Assembly: GCF_019430885.1 (NCBI RefSeq)
Contig: NZ_JAHYBZ010000002.1
Span: forward strand, 372,001-436,000
Direction: 5' to 3'
Length of the DNA: 64,000 nt
Source: Roseomonas alba
Lineage (GTDB): Bacteria > Pseudomonadota > Alphaproteobacteria > Acetobacterales > Acetobacteraceae
A program made the translations under genes and the position numbers. The notes beneath the pieces are model-generated. The model saw only the letters and a list, made by a program, of their open reading frames with translations, searched no databases and had not been told where the DNA came from. Below, one piece after another: positions 25,949-34,950 of the stretch (the stretch's first letter is position 1; every line of letters begins with the position of its first letter).

Positions 25949-27220
25949 ATGGTGGCCATGACCGAGACTGCCGATCTGACCGCCACCGAGGCCCTGGCTG
26001 CCATCCGCGCCGGGCGCCTGACCACCAACGACTATCTTGAGGCCTGCCTCGACCGCATCGCCGCGCGGGAGGGCACGATCCGCGCCTTCGCCTGGTTCGA
26101 TGCGGCGACCGTGCGGCGGGCGGCGGTGCCGAACGGGCCGCTCGCTGGAATGCCCATTGGTGTCAAGGATGTGATCGACACGGCTGACATGCCGTCTCAA
26201 TACGGATCGCCGATCTGGGCGGGGCATCGGCCGCGTTCGGACGCGGCCTGCGTGGCCTCGGCCCGGGCCGCCGGGGCGGTGGTGATCGGCAAGACCGTGA
26301 CCACGGAATTCGCGACACGGCATCCGGGGCTGACGGCCAATCCGGTGAACCCGAAGCATACGCCGGGCGGGTCGTCCTCGGGCTCAGCCGCCGGTGTAGG
26401 GGCGGGGTTCTTCCCGCTCGCCTTCGGGACGCAGACGGCGGGCAGCATCATCCGGCCGGCGGCCTTCTGCGGCGTGGTGGGGTTCAAGCCGTCCTACGGC
26501 ACGCTGCACCGGGCGGGGATGAAGGTGATGAGCGAGGCGCTCGACACCATCGGCGTCATGGCACGCAGCACGGCGGATTGCGCGCTGGCGATGGGGGCGA
26601 TGAGCGGGCTCGACTACGGCGAACCCACTGTGAAGGCGCCGCGCGCGCCGCGGCTGGCGCTGGTCATGGGACCGACCGCCGACCAGGCCGCGCCTGAAAC
26701 GCTCGCGCTGTTCGAGCGCGTGGCGGAGGCCTGCCGCAAGGCCGGCGCAACCGTGACGCCCATCGTGCTGCCGGAGACCGTCACGGCCGCCTATGAGGCG
26801 CACGCCTACGTCATGAACATGGAATCCGCCGAGGCGCTGGGCTGGGAGATGGCGCATGCGCGCGCCCAGCTCTCGCCGACGCTGCGGGAGCGGATGGAAT
26901 GGGGCGCCGCCCAGCCGCGCGCGAAGCTGGTCGAGGGCCGCGCCGCCTTCGCCGCCGCCCGTGCGGCGCTGCCCGGCGCGATCGAAGGCTTCGACGCGGT
27001 GCTGTGTCCCTCGGCCCCCGGCGAGGCGCCGGAAGGATTGGGCTGGACCGGCGATCCGGCCTTCAACAGCCTGTGGACGCTGTTGCACGGGCCGTGCGTG
27101 ACGGTGCCGGCGGGGTTCGGGCCGAAAGGGCTGCCGCTCGGCGTGCAGCTCGTGGGTCGTATCGGGGATGACGCCGCGACACTGTCCTGGGCGGAGTGGG
27201 TGCGCGCTGCGGTCGGTTGA
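25949..27220 (+). CDS. amidase (amidase signature family)
   Basis: A 423-residue hydrolase with the Ser-Ser-Lys triad region: lysine in GMPIGVKDVIDTADM, first serine in TPGGSSSGSAAGVGAG, and the nucleophile serine in FGTQTAGSIIRPAAFCGVVGFKPS. It cleaves amide bonds in small compounds; the substrate is unknown. The ATG at 25949 and another at 25958 both precede the family start ETADLTATEALAAIRAG; upstream in-frame sequence is noncoding in character. About 310 nt between it and the divergent methyltransferase gene form a promoter region with no further gene. Confidence 0.85.
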   Translation: MVAMTETADLTATEALAAIRAGRLTTNDYLEACLDRIAAREGTIRAFAWFDAATVRRAAVPNGPLAGMPIGVKDVIDTADMPSQYGSPIWAGHRPRSDAACVASARAAGAVVIGKTVTTEFATRHPGLTANPVNPKHTPGGSSSGSAAGVGAGFFPLAFGTQTAGSIIRPAAFCGVVGFKPSYGTLHRAGMKVMSEALDTIGVMARSTADCALAMGAMSGLDYGEPTVKAPRAPRLALVMGPTADQAAPETLALFERVAEACRKAGATVTPIVLPETVTAAYEAHAYVMNMESAEALGWEMAHARAQLSPTLRERMEWGAAQPRAKLVEGRAAFAAARAALPGAIEGFDAVLCPSAPGEAPEGLGWTGDPAFNSLWTLLHGPCVTVPAGFGPKGLPLGVQLVGRIGDDAATLSWAEWVRAAVG

Positions 27221-27239
27221 TCATCGCGTGCTGTTGCCG

Positions 27240-27506
27240 TTGGAGAGGAGCTCTGCCCCTCTCCAAACCTCACCCCGCCAAAGGCCGAAAGGCCTCTGGA
27301 CACCTTGAGTTGGAGCCGGGCACGAAAGTCCGGCCGACATGGTGAACGATGCGTGGGGCACAGCGCCGAGAGGAAGCCTGGCGCCGCGCCCTTTGTGCCT
27401 TCGGACGCCGTGAGACTCAGCCCTGCCCAATATCAAGTATTGGTTTCCAAAGGCCTTTCGGCCTTTGTTGGGGAGGGGTCCGGGGAGGGGCAAGGCCCCT
27501 CTCCGG
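27240..27506. repeat. dispersed inverted-repeat element, copy C (best preserved)
   Basis: Left end TTGGAGAGG...CCTCTCCAA hairpin (27240-27266), spacer ACCTCACCCCG, hairpin CCAAAGGCC/GGCCTCTGG (27278-27299). Right end is the same architecture inverted: GGTTTCCAAAGGCC-TTTC-GGCCTTTG (27442-27468), then GGGGAGG and hairpin CCGGGGAGGGGC-AA-GGCCCCTCTCCGG (27480-27506). The interior of about 140 nt has no gene. It lies between convergent genes. Confidence 0.75.
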
Positions 27507-27541
27507 TTCCGTCATCACCGCGAAAGGACCGCGGTTCCGGG

Positions 27542-29191
27542 TCACCCCACCTTCACCATCCCCGGCAGCGTCTTCAGCGCATCCGTGGTGTCGAAGTCCC
27601 GCAGCACGGCGTCGTCGGCCATCTCGACCTCGACCATGCGGTCCGCGTGCTTGCCGACCAGGTGCCGGGCGCCGACATCGCCGGTGATGGACAGCATCTC
27701 CGGCAGGAATTCCCGCGCCCACAGCATCGGGTTGCCCTGCTTGCCGCGGAAGGTCGGCATGACGATGGCGCGGCCTTCCTCGGGATCGAAGGCGGCGATC
27801 AGCCGGTCGAGCGTCGGGCCGGAGACCAGCGGCATGTCGCCCAGGCAGATCAGCACGCCCTCCGCATCCGGGGGCACCGCGGCGAGGCCGGCCTTCAGGG
27901 ACGCGGACAGCCCCTCGGCATAGTCCTCGGCGTGGGTCTGGAGCACGGGGCGGGTGCTTAGAGCCTCATGCACGCGGTCGCTCTCGTGGCCAGTCACGAC
28001 CACGATCGGGCGCGCCTGGCTGGCGAGGACGTTGTCCACCACCCGCGCGACCATCGGCAGGCCGCTGGTGTCGGCAACGAGCAGCTTGTTCAGCGGCGCC
28101 ATGCGACGGGACCGCCCGGCGGCGAGGACGACCGCCGCCACCTTGCGAGCCTTGCGCGGCGCGCGGGGCGGCGGCGGGGTGCGCGGGGCGTGTTCGCGGG
28201 GCAGGGGACGGACCTCGATTTCCTTCAGCAACCCGCCCACGCCCATCGCCATCACGTCGCGGGATGTGACGGCAACGCCAGCGAACAGGCGCTGGAGCAC
28301 CCAGTCGAAGCCGTTCAGCTTGGGGCTGCGGGCACAGCCAGGCAGGACCATGGCGGGCGTATCCCCGACACGCCCGAGGCACAGCAGGTTCCCCGGATCG
28401 ACCGGCATGCCGAAATGCTCGATCACGCCGCCGGCGCGCACGATGGCGGCCGGGCCGATGTCGCGCCGGTCCACCACGGCCGAGGCACCGGCGACCAGCA
28501 GGATCTCGGCGCCGGCGCGCTTCAGGCGCATCAGGGCCTCGGCGGTTGGCATCTCCTCATGGCGGACACGCTCGACCGGCAGCAGCGTGCCCTGCAGGGC
28601 ATCGACGCGGGCGCCGGTCGCCTCGACCGCCCCTTCCATCACGCTTTCCTTGATGCCCGGCAGCTCGGTCAGCACCAGGCCGACCTTGAGCGGGCGGAAG
28701 GGATGCAGTGCGAAGGGCGTGCCGCCGCGCCGCGCCATGGCCTCGGTCACCGCCAGCACGGCACCGGGCACGGCGAAGGGGATGATCTTGATGGTGGCCA
28801 GCATCTCCTTCGCGGAGACCATGCTGTAGTTGGGCAGGGTCGCGATGGTGACGCTCTCGTCCACGGCGTTGATGGCGTCGATGCGCTTGGCGTCCAGCAC
28901 CAGCAGGCCGGCGGTCTCGGCAAGCAGGTTCACCCGCCCGGTCGCGGCGCGGGACTTCGCGACATGCGGCGCGAGCAGCGCCAGGGCGAGGCGCTCGGCC
29001 GCCTCATCCTCCGGCACGTCGCCGGCTTCGAGGCGGGCAGCGATGACCTCGCGGCGTCCGGATTCACGAATGGCGGTGATCGCACCCTCGTCCAGCACCG
29101 TGCCCTTCTTGATGACGCGGCCGGTCAGGCGCAGGGAATGGGCGAGGACCGCGCCCTTGGCCTCCTCCAGCGGGGTGGGGCCGAAGATCAC
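27542..29191 (-). CDS. molybdopterin-binding domain fused to MobA/MocA-like nucleotidyltransferase
   Basis: A 549-residue fusion. The N-terminal part (about 1-345) is a MoeA/MogA-like molybdopterin-binding protein (PLEEAKGAVLAHSLRL, LLVAGASAVVDRRDIGPAAI, MVLPGCARSPKLNGFDWVL). The C-terminal part starts VAAVVLAAGRSRRMAPLNKLL, the nucleotidyltransferase P-loop of MobA/MocA, with LICLGDMPLVSGPTLDRL and FRGKQGNPMLW. Together they are expected to insert molybdenum and add cytidine to make the cofactor of xanthine-dehydrogenase/CO-dehydrogenase-family enzymes. The GTG start at 29191 overlaps the stop of the XdhC C-terminal gene (GTGA). Confidence 0.85.
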   Translation of the reverse strand: MIFGPTPLEEAKGAVLAHSLRLTGRVIKKGTVLDEGAITAIRESGRREVIAARLEAGDVPEDEAAERLALALLAPHVAKSRAATGRVNLLAETAGLLVLDAKRIDAINAVDESVTIATLPNYSMVSAKEMLATIKIIPFAVPGAVLAVTEAMARRGGTPFALHPFRPLKVGLVLTELPGIKESVMEGAVEATGARVDALQGTLLPVERVRHEEMPTAEALMRLKRAGAEILLVAGASAVVDRRDIGPAAIVRAGGVIEHFGMPVDPGNLLCLGRVGDTPAMVLPGCARSPKLNGFDWVLQRLFAGVAVTSRDVMAMGVGGLLKEIEVRPLPREHAPRTPPPPRAPRKARKVAAVVLAAGRSRRMAPLNKLLVADTSGLPMVARVVDNVLASQARPIVVVTGHESDRVHEALSTRPVLQTHAEDYAEGLSASLKAGLAAVPPDAEGVLICLGDMPLVSGPTLDRLIAAFDPEEGRAIVMPTFRGKQGNPMLWAREFLPEMLSITGDVGARHLVGKHADRMVEVEMADDAVLRDFDTTDALKTLPGMVKVG

Positions 29192-29907
29192 GCGGGCACC
29201 GCGGGGGCCGGCACCGGGCGCGGGGCACCGAGCGTGGCGCCACGGCGCGCCGCGACGATCTCGGCCATGATGGACAGGGCGATCTCAGGCGCCGTCACGG
29301 CTTCGATGTCCAGGCCGACCGGGGCATGGATGCGCGCGATCGCCGCGTCGCCATGGCCGAGATCCTTCAGCCGCCCGACGCGCCTGGCATGCGTCCGCCG
29401 GCTGCCGAGCGCGCCGATGTAGAAGGCCGGGCTGTTCAGCGCGGCATCGAGCGCCGGATCGTCGAGCTTCGGGTCATGGGTCAGCGTCACCACGGCCGAG
29501 CGGGCATCCGGCTTGAGGACGGCCATGGCCTCGTCCGGCCAGTCGGTGTTGAGGCTGACGCCGGGCAGGCGCTCGCTGGTGGCGAAGGCGCGGCGCGGAT
29601 CGACCACGATCATCTGGAAGCCCAGCGGATCGGCCATAGGCGCCATGGCCTGGGCGATGTGCACGGCCCCCACCACGATGATGCGCAGCGGCGGGTTGTG
29701 GGGGTGGATGAACCAGGTCTCGCCGTCGAGCGTGACGTTGGTCGCTTCCTCGCTGCCCAGGGCCGCGCGGGCGGCCTCGGCCAAGGCGGCGGGCACATCT
29801 TCCTGCGGCCAGAGATGTTGCATGCCATCAGTCAGGCGCGTCAGCAGCACGACCGGGCGCTGCGCGGCCCGTTCCTCCTGCAGGCGGGCGAGGACATCCG
29901 CCTTCAC
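29188..29907 (-). CDS. xdhC: XdhC family protein, C-terminal Rossmann half
   Basis: A 239-residue protein matching the C-terminal half of XdhC/CoxF: LRIIVVGAVHIAQAMAPMADPLGF, VVDPRRAFATSERLPG, VVTLTHDPKLDDPALDAAL, YIGALGSRRTHARRVGRL, HAPVGLDIEAVTAPEIALSIMAEIVAARRG. XdhC proteins bind the molybdenum cofactor, promote its sulfuration and insert it into xanthine-dehydrogenase-type enzymes. The usual single protein is split here: the N-terminal half is the next gene upstream, and the GTG start at 29907 overlaps its stop. Two-gene XdhC arrangements are known, so this need not be a broken gene. Confidence 0.8.
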   Translation of the reverse strand: MKADVLARLQEERAAQRPVVLLTRLTDGMQHLWPQEDVPAALAEAARAALGSEEATNVTLDGETWFIHPHNPPLRIIVVGAVHIAQAMAPMADPLGFQMIVVDPRRAFATSERLPGVSLNTDWPDEAMAVLKPDARSAVVTLTHDPKLDDPALDAALNSPAFYIGALGSRRTHARRVGRLKDLGHGDAAIARIHAPVGLDIEAVTAPEIALSIMAEIVAARRGATLGAPRPVPAPAVPA

Positions 29908-30236
29908 GACAGCGGCTCCACGAAGACCTTCACCTTGCCGCCGCAGGACAGGCCGACTTCCCAGGCCCGTTCGTCGGAAACACCGAAATCCAGGAGCTGC
30001 GGCGTGCCGGTGGCCATGGCCTGCTTCGCGGCGTCGGCGACCGCGCCCTCGATGCAGCCGCCGGAGACCGAGCCGGCGAGCCGGCCCGATGCGGTGACGG
30101 CCAAGCGTGACCCCGCTGGTCGCGGCGAACTGCCCCAGGTCTCGACCACGGTCGCGATCGCGACCTTCTCTCCCTCCGCGCGCCAGGCGGCGGCGGTGGC
30201 GAGGATATCCTCGGAATGCGTGGTGTCGGTCGTCAT
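29904..30236 (-). CDS. XdhC/CoxI family protein, N-terminal half
   Basis: A 110-residue protein with the XdhC_CoxI domain: AAAWRAEGEKVAIATVVETWGSSPRP, GSVSGGCIEGAV, LDFGVSDERAWEVGLSCGGKV. The GGCIEG cysteine and LSCGG cysteine are the conserved pair of this family. It should work with the Rossmann-half protein encoded next. The ATG at 30236 overlaps the coxE stop (ATGA), and its own stop overlaps the next start (GTGA), so coxE, this gene, the C-terminal half and the MoeA/MocA fusion form one translational unit. Confidence 0.85.
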   Translation of the reverse strand: MTTDTTHSEDILATAAAWRAEGEKVAIATVVETWGSSPRPAGSRLAVTASGRLAGSVSGGCIEGAVADAAKQAMATGTPQLLDFGVSDERAWEVGLSCGGKVKVFVEPLS

Positions 30237-31468
30237 GCCGCCATCCTCCCGCGATGCGCGGCGCGGCGATCGGAAAGCGTCGCCACCAACTCGCGCAGGC
30301 TGTTGAGACTATGCACCGGGCGGAACTCGTCCACATGGGGCAGCATCGCTCGGATGCCTTGGGATTTGGGCTGGAACCCCTCGAAGCGCAACAGCGGGTT
30401 CAGCCAGATCAGCCGCCGGCACGATCCGCGCAGCCGTTCCGTGGCCTCGGCGAGCCCCGCCGCGCCCTCGCGGTCGAGGCCGTCGGTGATCAGCAGGACC
30501 ACCGCCCCCTGGCCCAGCACGCGGCGGGACCACAGGCGGTTGAACAGCGCGAGGCTCTCCCCGATCCGCGTCCCGCCCGACCAGTCGGGCACGATGTGGG
30601 CAATCGTCTCGAAGGCGACTTCGGGGTCACGGTGGCGCAGCTGCCGCGTGATGTTGGTCAGCCGCGTGCCGAACAGGAAGGTGTGCACGCGGTCGCGGTC
30701 ATTCGCCACGGCATGCAGGAAATGCAGCAGGATCTGCGCATAGCGCGCCATGCTGCCGCTGATGTCGCAGAGCACGACCAGCGGCGGCGGCCGCGTCACC
30801 CGCCGCCGGCGCGACAGTTCCAGGATCTCGCCCCCGCTACGCAAGCTCTGCCGCACCGTGGCACGCAGGTCCGCCATCGGCCCCAGCGGGTCGGGGCGGA
30901 AGCGGCGGGTGCGCTGCTCGTCCAGAGGCAGGGTCAAGCGCCTGATCTCGCGCTTTGCCTCGGCGATCTGGGCGGCCGACATGGCCTCGAAGTCCATGGA
31001 TTGCAGGCGTTCGCGCTCGCTGACCGAAAAGGTCATCTCGTGCTGCGGGGGCTCCTCGACCGGCTTGGGCGGCTTCGGCTTATCGGCCTGCATCGCCTCC
31101 GCGAGGCGGCGGGAGGCGGGCGGCGCCTTCTCCTGCGGCGTCTTGTTCGCCTCCATCAGCGCCATGGCGGCGGCGTGGGCCGCAGCCTCCGGATCGCGCC
31201 AGAAAAGCTGGAAGGCCTGGTCGAAGATCTCGAAATGCTCGCGGCGATGGACCATGACAGCGCGCAGGGCGGCATGGACCTGGCGGCGGTCCGCGATGTC
31301 GATCTCGGTCAGGGCCTCGAGGCCGGCGATCGCCTCGCCGGGGCCGAGCGGCAGCCCGGTCCGGCGCAGCAGGCGGGTGAAGGCGAGCAGATTGTCGGCA
31401 AGATGACCCGACGGTGCCGGCACCCCCGCGGGGGCCATCAGACGCGTCGGATCGTGGTCGAGGATCAT
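30233..31468 (-). CDS. coxE: CoxE-like VWA-domain protein
   Basis: A 411-residue protein with a C-terminal von Willebrand A domain holding a complete MIDAS motif in CDISGSMARY and VVLLITDGLDREG. The N-terminal helical region (LLAFTRLLRRTGLPLGPGEAI) and the linker with FRPDPLGPMADLRATVRQSL match CoxE-type proteins. CoxE works with the MoxR-type ATPase CoxD in maturing the molybdenum-copper site of CO dehydrogenase. Here coxD lies 3.5 kb upstream on the same strand, across the opgGH genes. The ATG at 31468 is chosen because MILDHDPTRLM starts the homologous region. Confidence 0.85.
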   Translation of the reverse strand: MILDHDPTRLMAPAGVPAPSGHLADNLLAFTRLLRRTGLPLGPGEAIAGLEALTEIDIADRRQVHAALRAVMVHRREHFEIFDQAFQLFWRDPEAAAHAAAMALMEANKTPQEKAPPASRRLAEAMQADKPKPPKPVEEPPQHEMTFSVSERERLQSMDFEAMSAAQIAEAKREIRRLTLPLDEQRTRRFRPDPLGPMADLRATVRQSLRSGGEILELSRRRRVTRPPPLVVLCDISGSMARYAQILLHFLHAVANDRDRVHTFLFGTRLTNITRQLRHRDPEVAFETIAHIVPDWSGGTRIGESLALFNRLWSRRVLGQGAVVLLITDGLDREGAAGLAEATERLRGSCRRLIWLNPLLRFEGFQPKSQGIRAMLPHVDEFRPVHSLNSLRELVATLSDRRAAHRGRMAA

Positions 31469-31669
31469 GAAGCACGGCCGTTGTGGGTCGCTGAGTATAT
31501 CGGGTTTCGCGCCGCTCCCCAAAACGCGCTTGCGCTTACGTGATGGTGCAGCGCCGAAACCCGCCCTTCGCCGTCGCGTTACCGGCCGGACAGCATCTCA
31601 CGAGGAGGGAGCCATGTCGCCGACCGGACCGGGATCGCATCGCCCCCTGTGGGCTACGGGGTGCAGCCG

Positions 31670-33196
31670 ATGAGGCTGCGGCGCCGTCATCTGGCGCTGC
31701 TCGCCGGGGCCGCTGCCGCGGTGCCGGCCCGCGCGGCCGCGCCACAGCCAGGCCCCCCACAGCCAGGCCCCGGGGCCACGGCCTTCGAGGGCGGGACCGT
31801 TGCGGCCATCGCCCGGGACCGCGCCGGCAAGCCGCCACGAAACCTGCGCGCGACCTTGCCGCGCATGCTCGACCAGATGGATTACGATGCCTGGCGCGGC
31901 ATCCGCTTCCGGCCCGACCAGGCCCTGTGGCGGGATACCGGGCTCGGCTTCCAGGTGCAGCCGCATCACCTCGGTTTCCTGTTCAAGGACAGGGTGGATC
32001 TGTTCGAGGTCACGGAAGGCCGCGCCATCCCGCTGCGCTACGACCCCGCGCAGTTCACCTTCGATGGCCCCGCGCCGCCCGCCGATATGGGCGATATCGG
32101 CTTCGCCGGCTTCCGCATCACCCATCCGCTGAACCGGCCGGACCATTTCGACGAGATCTGCGCCTTCCTCGGTGCGAGCTATTTCCGCGCCCTGGGGCGG
32201 GGGCATGTCTATGGGATCTCCGCGCGGGGGCTCGCCATCCGCACCGCAAGCCCGCAGGGGGAGGAATTCCCCTCCTTCACGGCCTTCTGGATCGAGAAGC
32301 CGGCCGCCGGTGCGCGCAGCATCACCGTCCATGCGCTGCTGGAATCGCAGTCCCTGACCGGCGCCTACCGCTTCGTCATCGCGCCCGGTGCGGGCACGGT
32401 CATGGAGGTGGAAGCCGAGTTGTTTCCGCGCACCGACGTCGCGGGCATCGGCATCGCGCCGGGGACCAGCATGTTTCTCTTCGGCCCCGGCTATCGCGGC
32501 GGCATCAGCGATTTCCGTCCCGCCGTGCACGATTCCGACGGGCTGCTGATGCGCAATGGCCGCGACGAGCAGATCTGGCGCGCCCTGTGCAACCCGAAGC
32601 GGCTTCAGGTCAGCGGCTTCCAGGACACTGCTCCGCGCGGCTTCGGGCTGATGCAACGCGCCCGCGCCTTCGCCGACTACCAGGACCTCGAGGCGCACTA
32701 CCAGCGCCGCCCGGGCCTTTGGGTCGAGCCCATGGACGAATGGGGCGCGGGCGAGGTGCAACTCGTCGAAATCCCGACGCCGAGCGAGATCCACGACAAC
32801 ATCGTCGCCGCCTGGGTGCCGAAGGACGGTCTGAAGGCTGGCGAATCCCGGCGCATCCGCTACCGGCTGCACTGGGTTTCGGAAGCGCCGCAGCCCGGCG
32901 ATCTGCTGCGCTTCGCGGCGACGCGCAGCGGGGCCGGGGGCAAGGAGGGCACGGTGCGCTTCGTGCTCGACACCACCCCGGTGCAGGGCCGCGTCGATGC
33001 GCTGCCGCCCGCCGATGTCACAGCGAGCGCCGGAACGGTGTCCAACATCGTGGTGCAATCCAACCCGGAAACCGGTGGGCTGCGCCTGTCCTTCGAACTG
33101 GAACCAGCGGGCAGCCGTCCGTGCGAGCTGCGCGCCGTGCTCGGCGCGGCGACCGCGCCCGTCTCCGAGAGCTGGACCTTCCGATGGACGGGTTGA
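31670..33196 (+). CDS. opgG: glucan biosynthesis protein OpgG/OpgD (periplasmic)
   Basis: A 508-residue periplasmic protein for osmoregulated periplasmic glucan synthesis. An N-terminal signal with a twin-arginine-like RRRHLALLAG leads to the MdoG domain: YDAWRGIRFRPDQALW, FDEICAFLGASYFRALGRG, YGISARGLAIRTA, EEFPSFTAFWIEKP, PLNRPDHFDE and LCNPKRLQVSGFQD. It is thought to modify or branch the beta-glucan made by OpgH. The ATG at 31670 is chosen for the signal peptide. It overlaps opgH by 13 nt. The pair lies on the opposite strand inside the Cox maturation cluster. Confidence 0.9.
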   Translation: MRLRRRHLALLAGAAAAVPARAAAPQPGPPQPGPGATAFEGGTVAAIARDRAGKPPRNLRATLPRMLDQMDYDAWRGIRFRPDQALWRDTGLGFQVQPHHLGFLFKDRVDLFEVTEGRAIPLRYDPAQFTFDGPAPPADMGDIGFAGFRITHPLNRPDHFDEICAFLGASYFRALGRGHVYGISARGLAIRTASPQGEEFPSFTAFWIEKPAAGARSITVHALLESQSLTGAYRFVIAPGAGTVMEVEAELFPRTDVAGIGIAPGTSMFLFGPGYRGGISDFRPAVHDSDGLLMRNGRDEQIWRALCNPKRLQVSGFQDTAPRGFGLMQRARAFADYQDLEAHYQRRPGLWVEPMDEWGAGEVQLVEIPTPSEIHDNIVAAWVPKDGLKAGESRRIRYRLHWVSEAPQPGDLLRFAATRSGAGGKEGTVRFVLDTTPVQGRVDALPPADVTASAGTVSNIVVQSNPETGGLRLSFELEPAGSRPCELRAVLGAATAPVSESWTFRWTG

Positions 33197-34950
33197 ACCT
33201 CGCCCCGGCGCTGCTGCCGCAGGAAGCGCCGGTCGCCATGCCGGTGCGTCCGCTCGCCGAAGCCCCACGCCGATGGCTCCGCGCGCCCGCTTCCCCGCCC
33301 GGGACGATGGTCGCGCGGCTGTTCGTCTTCGGCCTGGCCGCACTGGTCATCGCCGGCGCGTCCACGGAGATGTGGCGCGTGCTGGGGCTGGCGCGCTGGA
33401 CGGTGTCGGGCGTGCTGATGACCGGGCTGTTCGGGGTGCTGCTCGCACCGATCGCGTTGTCCTTCTCGACCGCGTTGCTCGGCTTCCTCGTGCTTCTGCG
33501 GCGGGAGCCCGCGGCGCCGGCGCATCTAAACGTGGACGGCCGGACCGCCCTGCTGATGCCGGTCTGCAACGAGGATGTGGAGGAGGTTACCGCGCTCCTC
33601 GCGACCATGCGGCGGGAGATGCATGCGCGTGGCGCCGACGACGATTTCGACATCTTCGTCCTGAGCGACAGCCGCGATCGGGCGCTGGCGGTGGCCGAGT
33701 GCAAGGCCGTGCTGCGCCTGCGCCAGGCGCCGGGCTGCCGCGTCTTCTACCGCAACCGGGATGAGAATTCCGGCCGCAAGGCGGGCAACATCGCCGAATG
33801 GGTACGCCGTTTCGGCGCGGCCTATGAGGCCTTCATCATCCTCGACGCCGACAGCCTGATGCGCGTCGCGACCATGCGTCACCTGGTCGCCGCGATGCGC
33901 GCCGATCCCCAGGCGGGGCTGATCCAGACCGTGCCGGTGCTGACCGGCGGGCAGACGATTTTCGCCCGGCTGCAGGAATTCGCCTCCCGCGTCTATGGGC
34001 CGATCCTCGCGGCGGGGGCGGCGACCTGGCATGGCGCGGATGGCAACTACTGGGGCCACAACGCGATCATCCGCACCCGTGCCTTCGCCGAGACCTGCGG
34101 ACTGCCGAGCCTGCCCGGCCGCAAGCCCTTCGGCGGGGATATCATGAGCCACGATTTCGTCGAGGCCGCGCTGCTGCGCCGCGCCGGCTGGGCGGTGCGC
34201 ATGCTGCCGCGCCTGGGCGGCAGCTTCGAGGGCGGCCCGCCGACGCTGCCCGACCTCGATGCCCGTGACCGGCGCTGGTGCCAGGGCAATCTGCAGCATG
34301 CCGCGGTGATCGGGGCACCCGGGCTGCATCCGCTGTCCCGCCTGCACATGGCGATCGGGATCGGATCCTACGCTGCGGCGCTGCTGTGGCTGGTCTTCCT
34401 TATCCTCGGCATCGTCGCGGCGCTGCAGGCGCGCTTCCTCAACCCGACCTATTTCCCCGAGACGCAGGTGCTGTTCCCGCAATGGCCGGTGGTGGATGCG
34501 GAGCGCGCGGTGTGGGTCTTCGCCGCGACGCTGCTGCTGCTGCTGACGCCGAAGCTGCTCGGGGTGCTGTCGACGGCGCTGTCCCGGCAGCGGCCGCGGA
34601 GCCTGGCCGCCTGGGGGCGGCTGCTCGGCGGGGCAGTGGTGGAGATGCTCGTCTCGGCCCTGATCTCCCCGGCGACCATGGTCCGCCAGGCGGGCCATGT
34701 GATGTCGGTGCTGGTCGGCCGGGATTCGGGGTGGAAGTCGCAATGCCGCGACGCCGCGGTCCTGCCCTTCTCCGAGGCGCTGCGCTTCGCCCGGGCGGGC
34801 GTCGTGCTGGGGCTTCTCCTGCTCGCCGCCGCGCTGGCGGTGGATCCGGGACTGGCGGCCTGGATGTCGCCAGTGATCGTCGGGTTGCTGCTGTCGCCGC
34901 CGCTGATCTGGGCGACGGCGCAGCCGATGGTCAGCCGGCGACCTCGCTGA
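33184..34950 (+). CDS. opgH: glucan glucosyltransferase OpgH
   Basis: A 588-residue inner-membrane glycosyltransferase that makes the linear beta-glucan backbone from UDP-glucose. Membrane helices flank a GT2 domain: MPVCNEDVEEVTALL, FVLSDSRD, ILDADSLM (metal-binding DxD), GDIMSHDFVEAALLRRAGW, and the RDRRWCQGNLQH motif (the [QR]xxRW signature). It is much shorter than the E. coli protein (about 850 residues), mainly from a short N-terminus. The ATG at 33184 is preferred; the long in-frame region upstream lies over opgG in another frame. Its 3' end overlaps the coxD 3' end by 20 nt tail to tail. Confidence 0.9.
   Translation: MDGLNLAPALLPQEAPVAMPVRPLAEAPRRWLRAPASPPGTMVARLFVFGLAALVIAGASTEMWRVLGLARWTVSGVLMTGLFGVLLAPIALSFSTALLGFLVLLRREPAAPAHLNVDGRTALLMPVCNEDVEEVTALLATMRREMHARGADDDFDIFVLSDSRDRALAVAECKAVLRLRQAPGCRVFYRNRDENSGRKAGNIAEWVRRFGAAYEAFIILDADSLMRVATMRHLVAAMRADPQAGLIQTVPVLTGGQTIFARLQEFASRVYGPILAAGAATWHGADGNYWGHNAIIRTRAFAETCGLPSLPGRKPFGGDIMSHDFVEAALLRRAGWAVRMLPRLGGSFEGGPPTLPDLDARDRRWCQGNLQHAAVIGAPGLHPLSRLHMAIGIGSYAAALLWLVFLILGIVAALQARFLNPTYFPETQVLFPQWPVVDAERAVWVFAATLLLLLTPKLLGVLSTALSRQRPRSLAAWGRLLGGAVVEMLVSALISPATMVRQAGHVMSVLVGRDSGWKSQCRDAAVLPFSEALRFARAGVVLGLLLLAAALAVDPGLAAWMSPVIVGLLLSPPLIWATAQPMVSRRPR

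Noticed and set aside
31540..33183. 550-codon in-frame extension upstream of opgH
   Set aside because: It overlaps opgG in another frame and is Arg/Pro-rich without homology. OpgH similarity starts after 33184.
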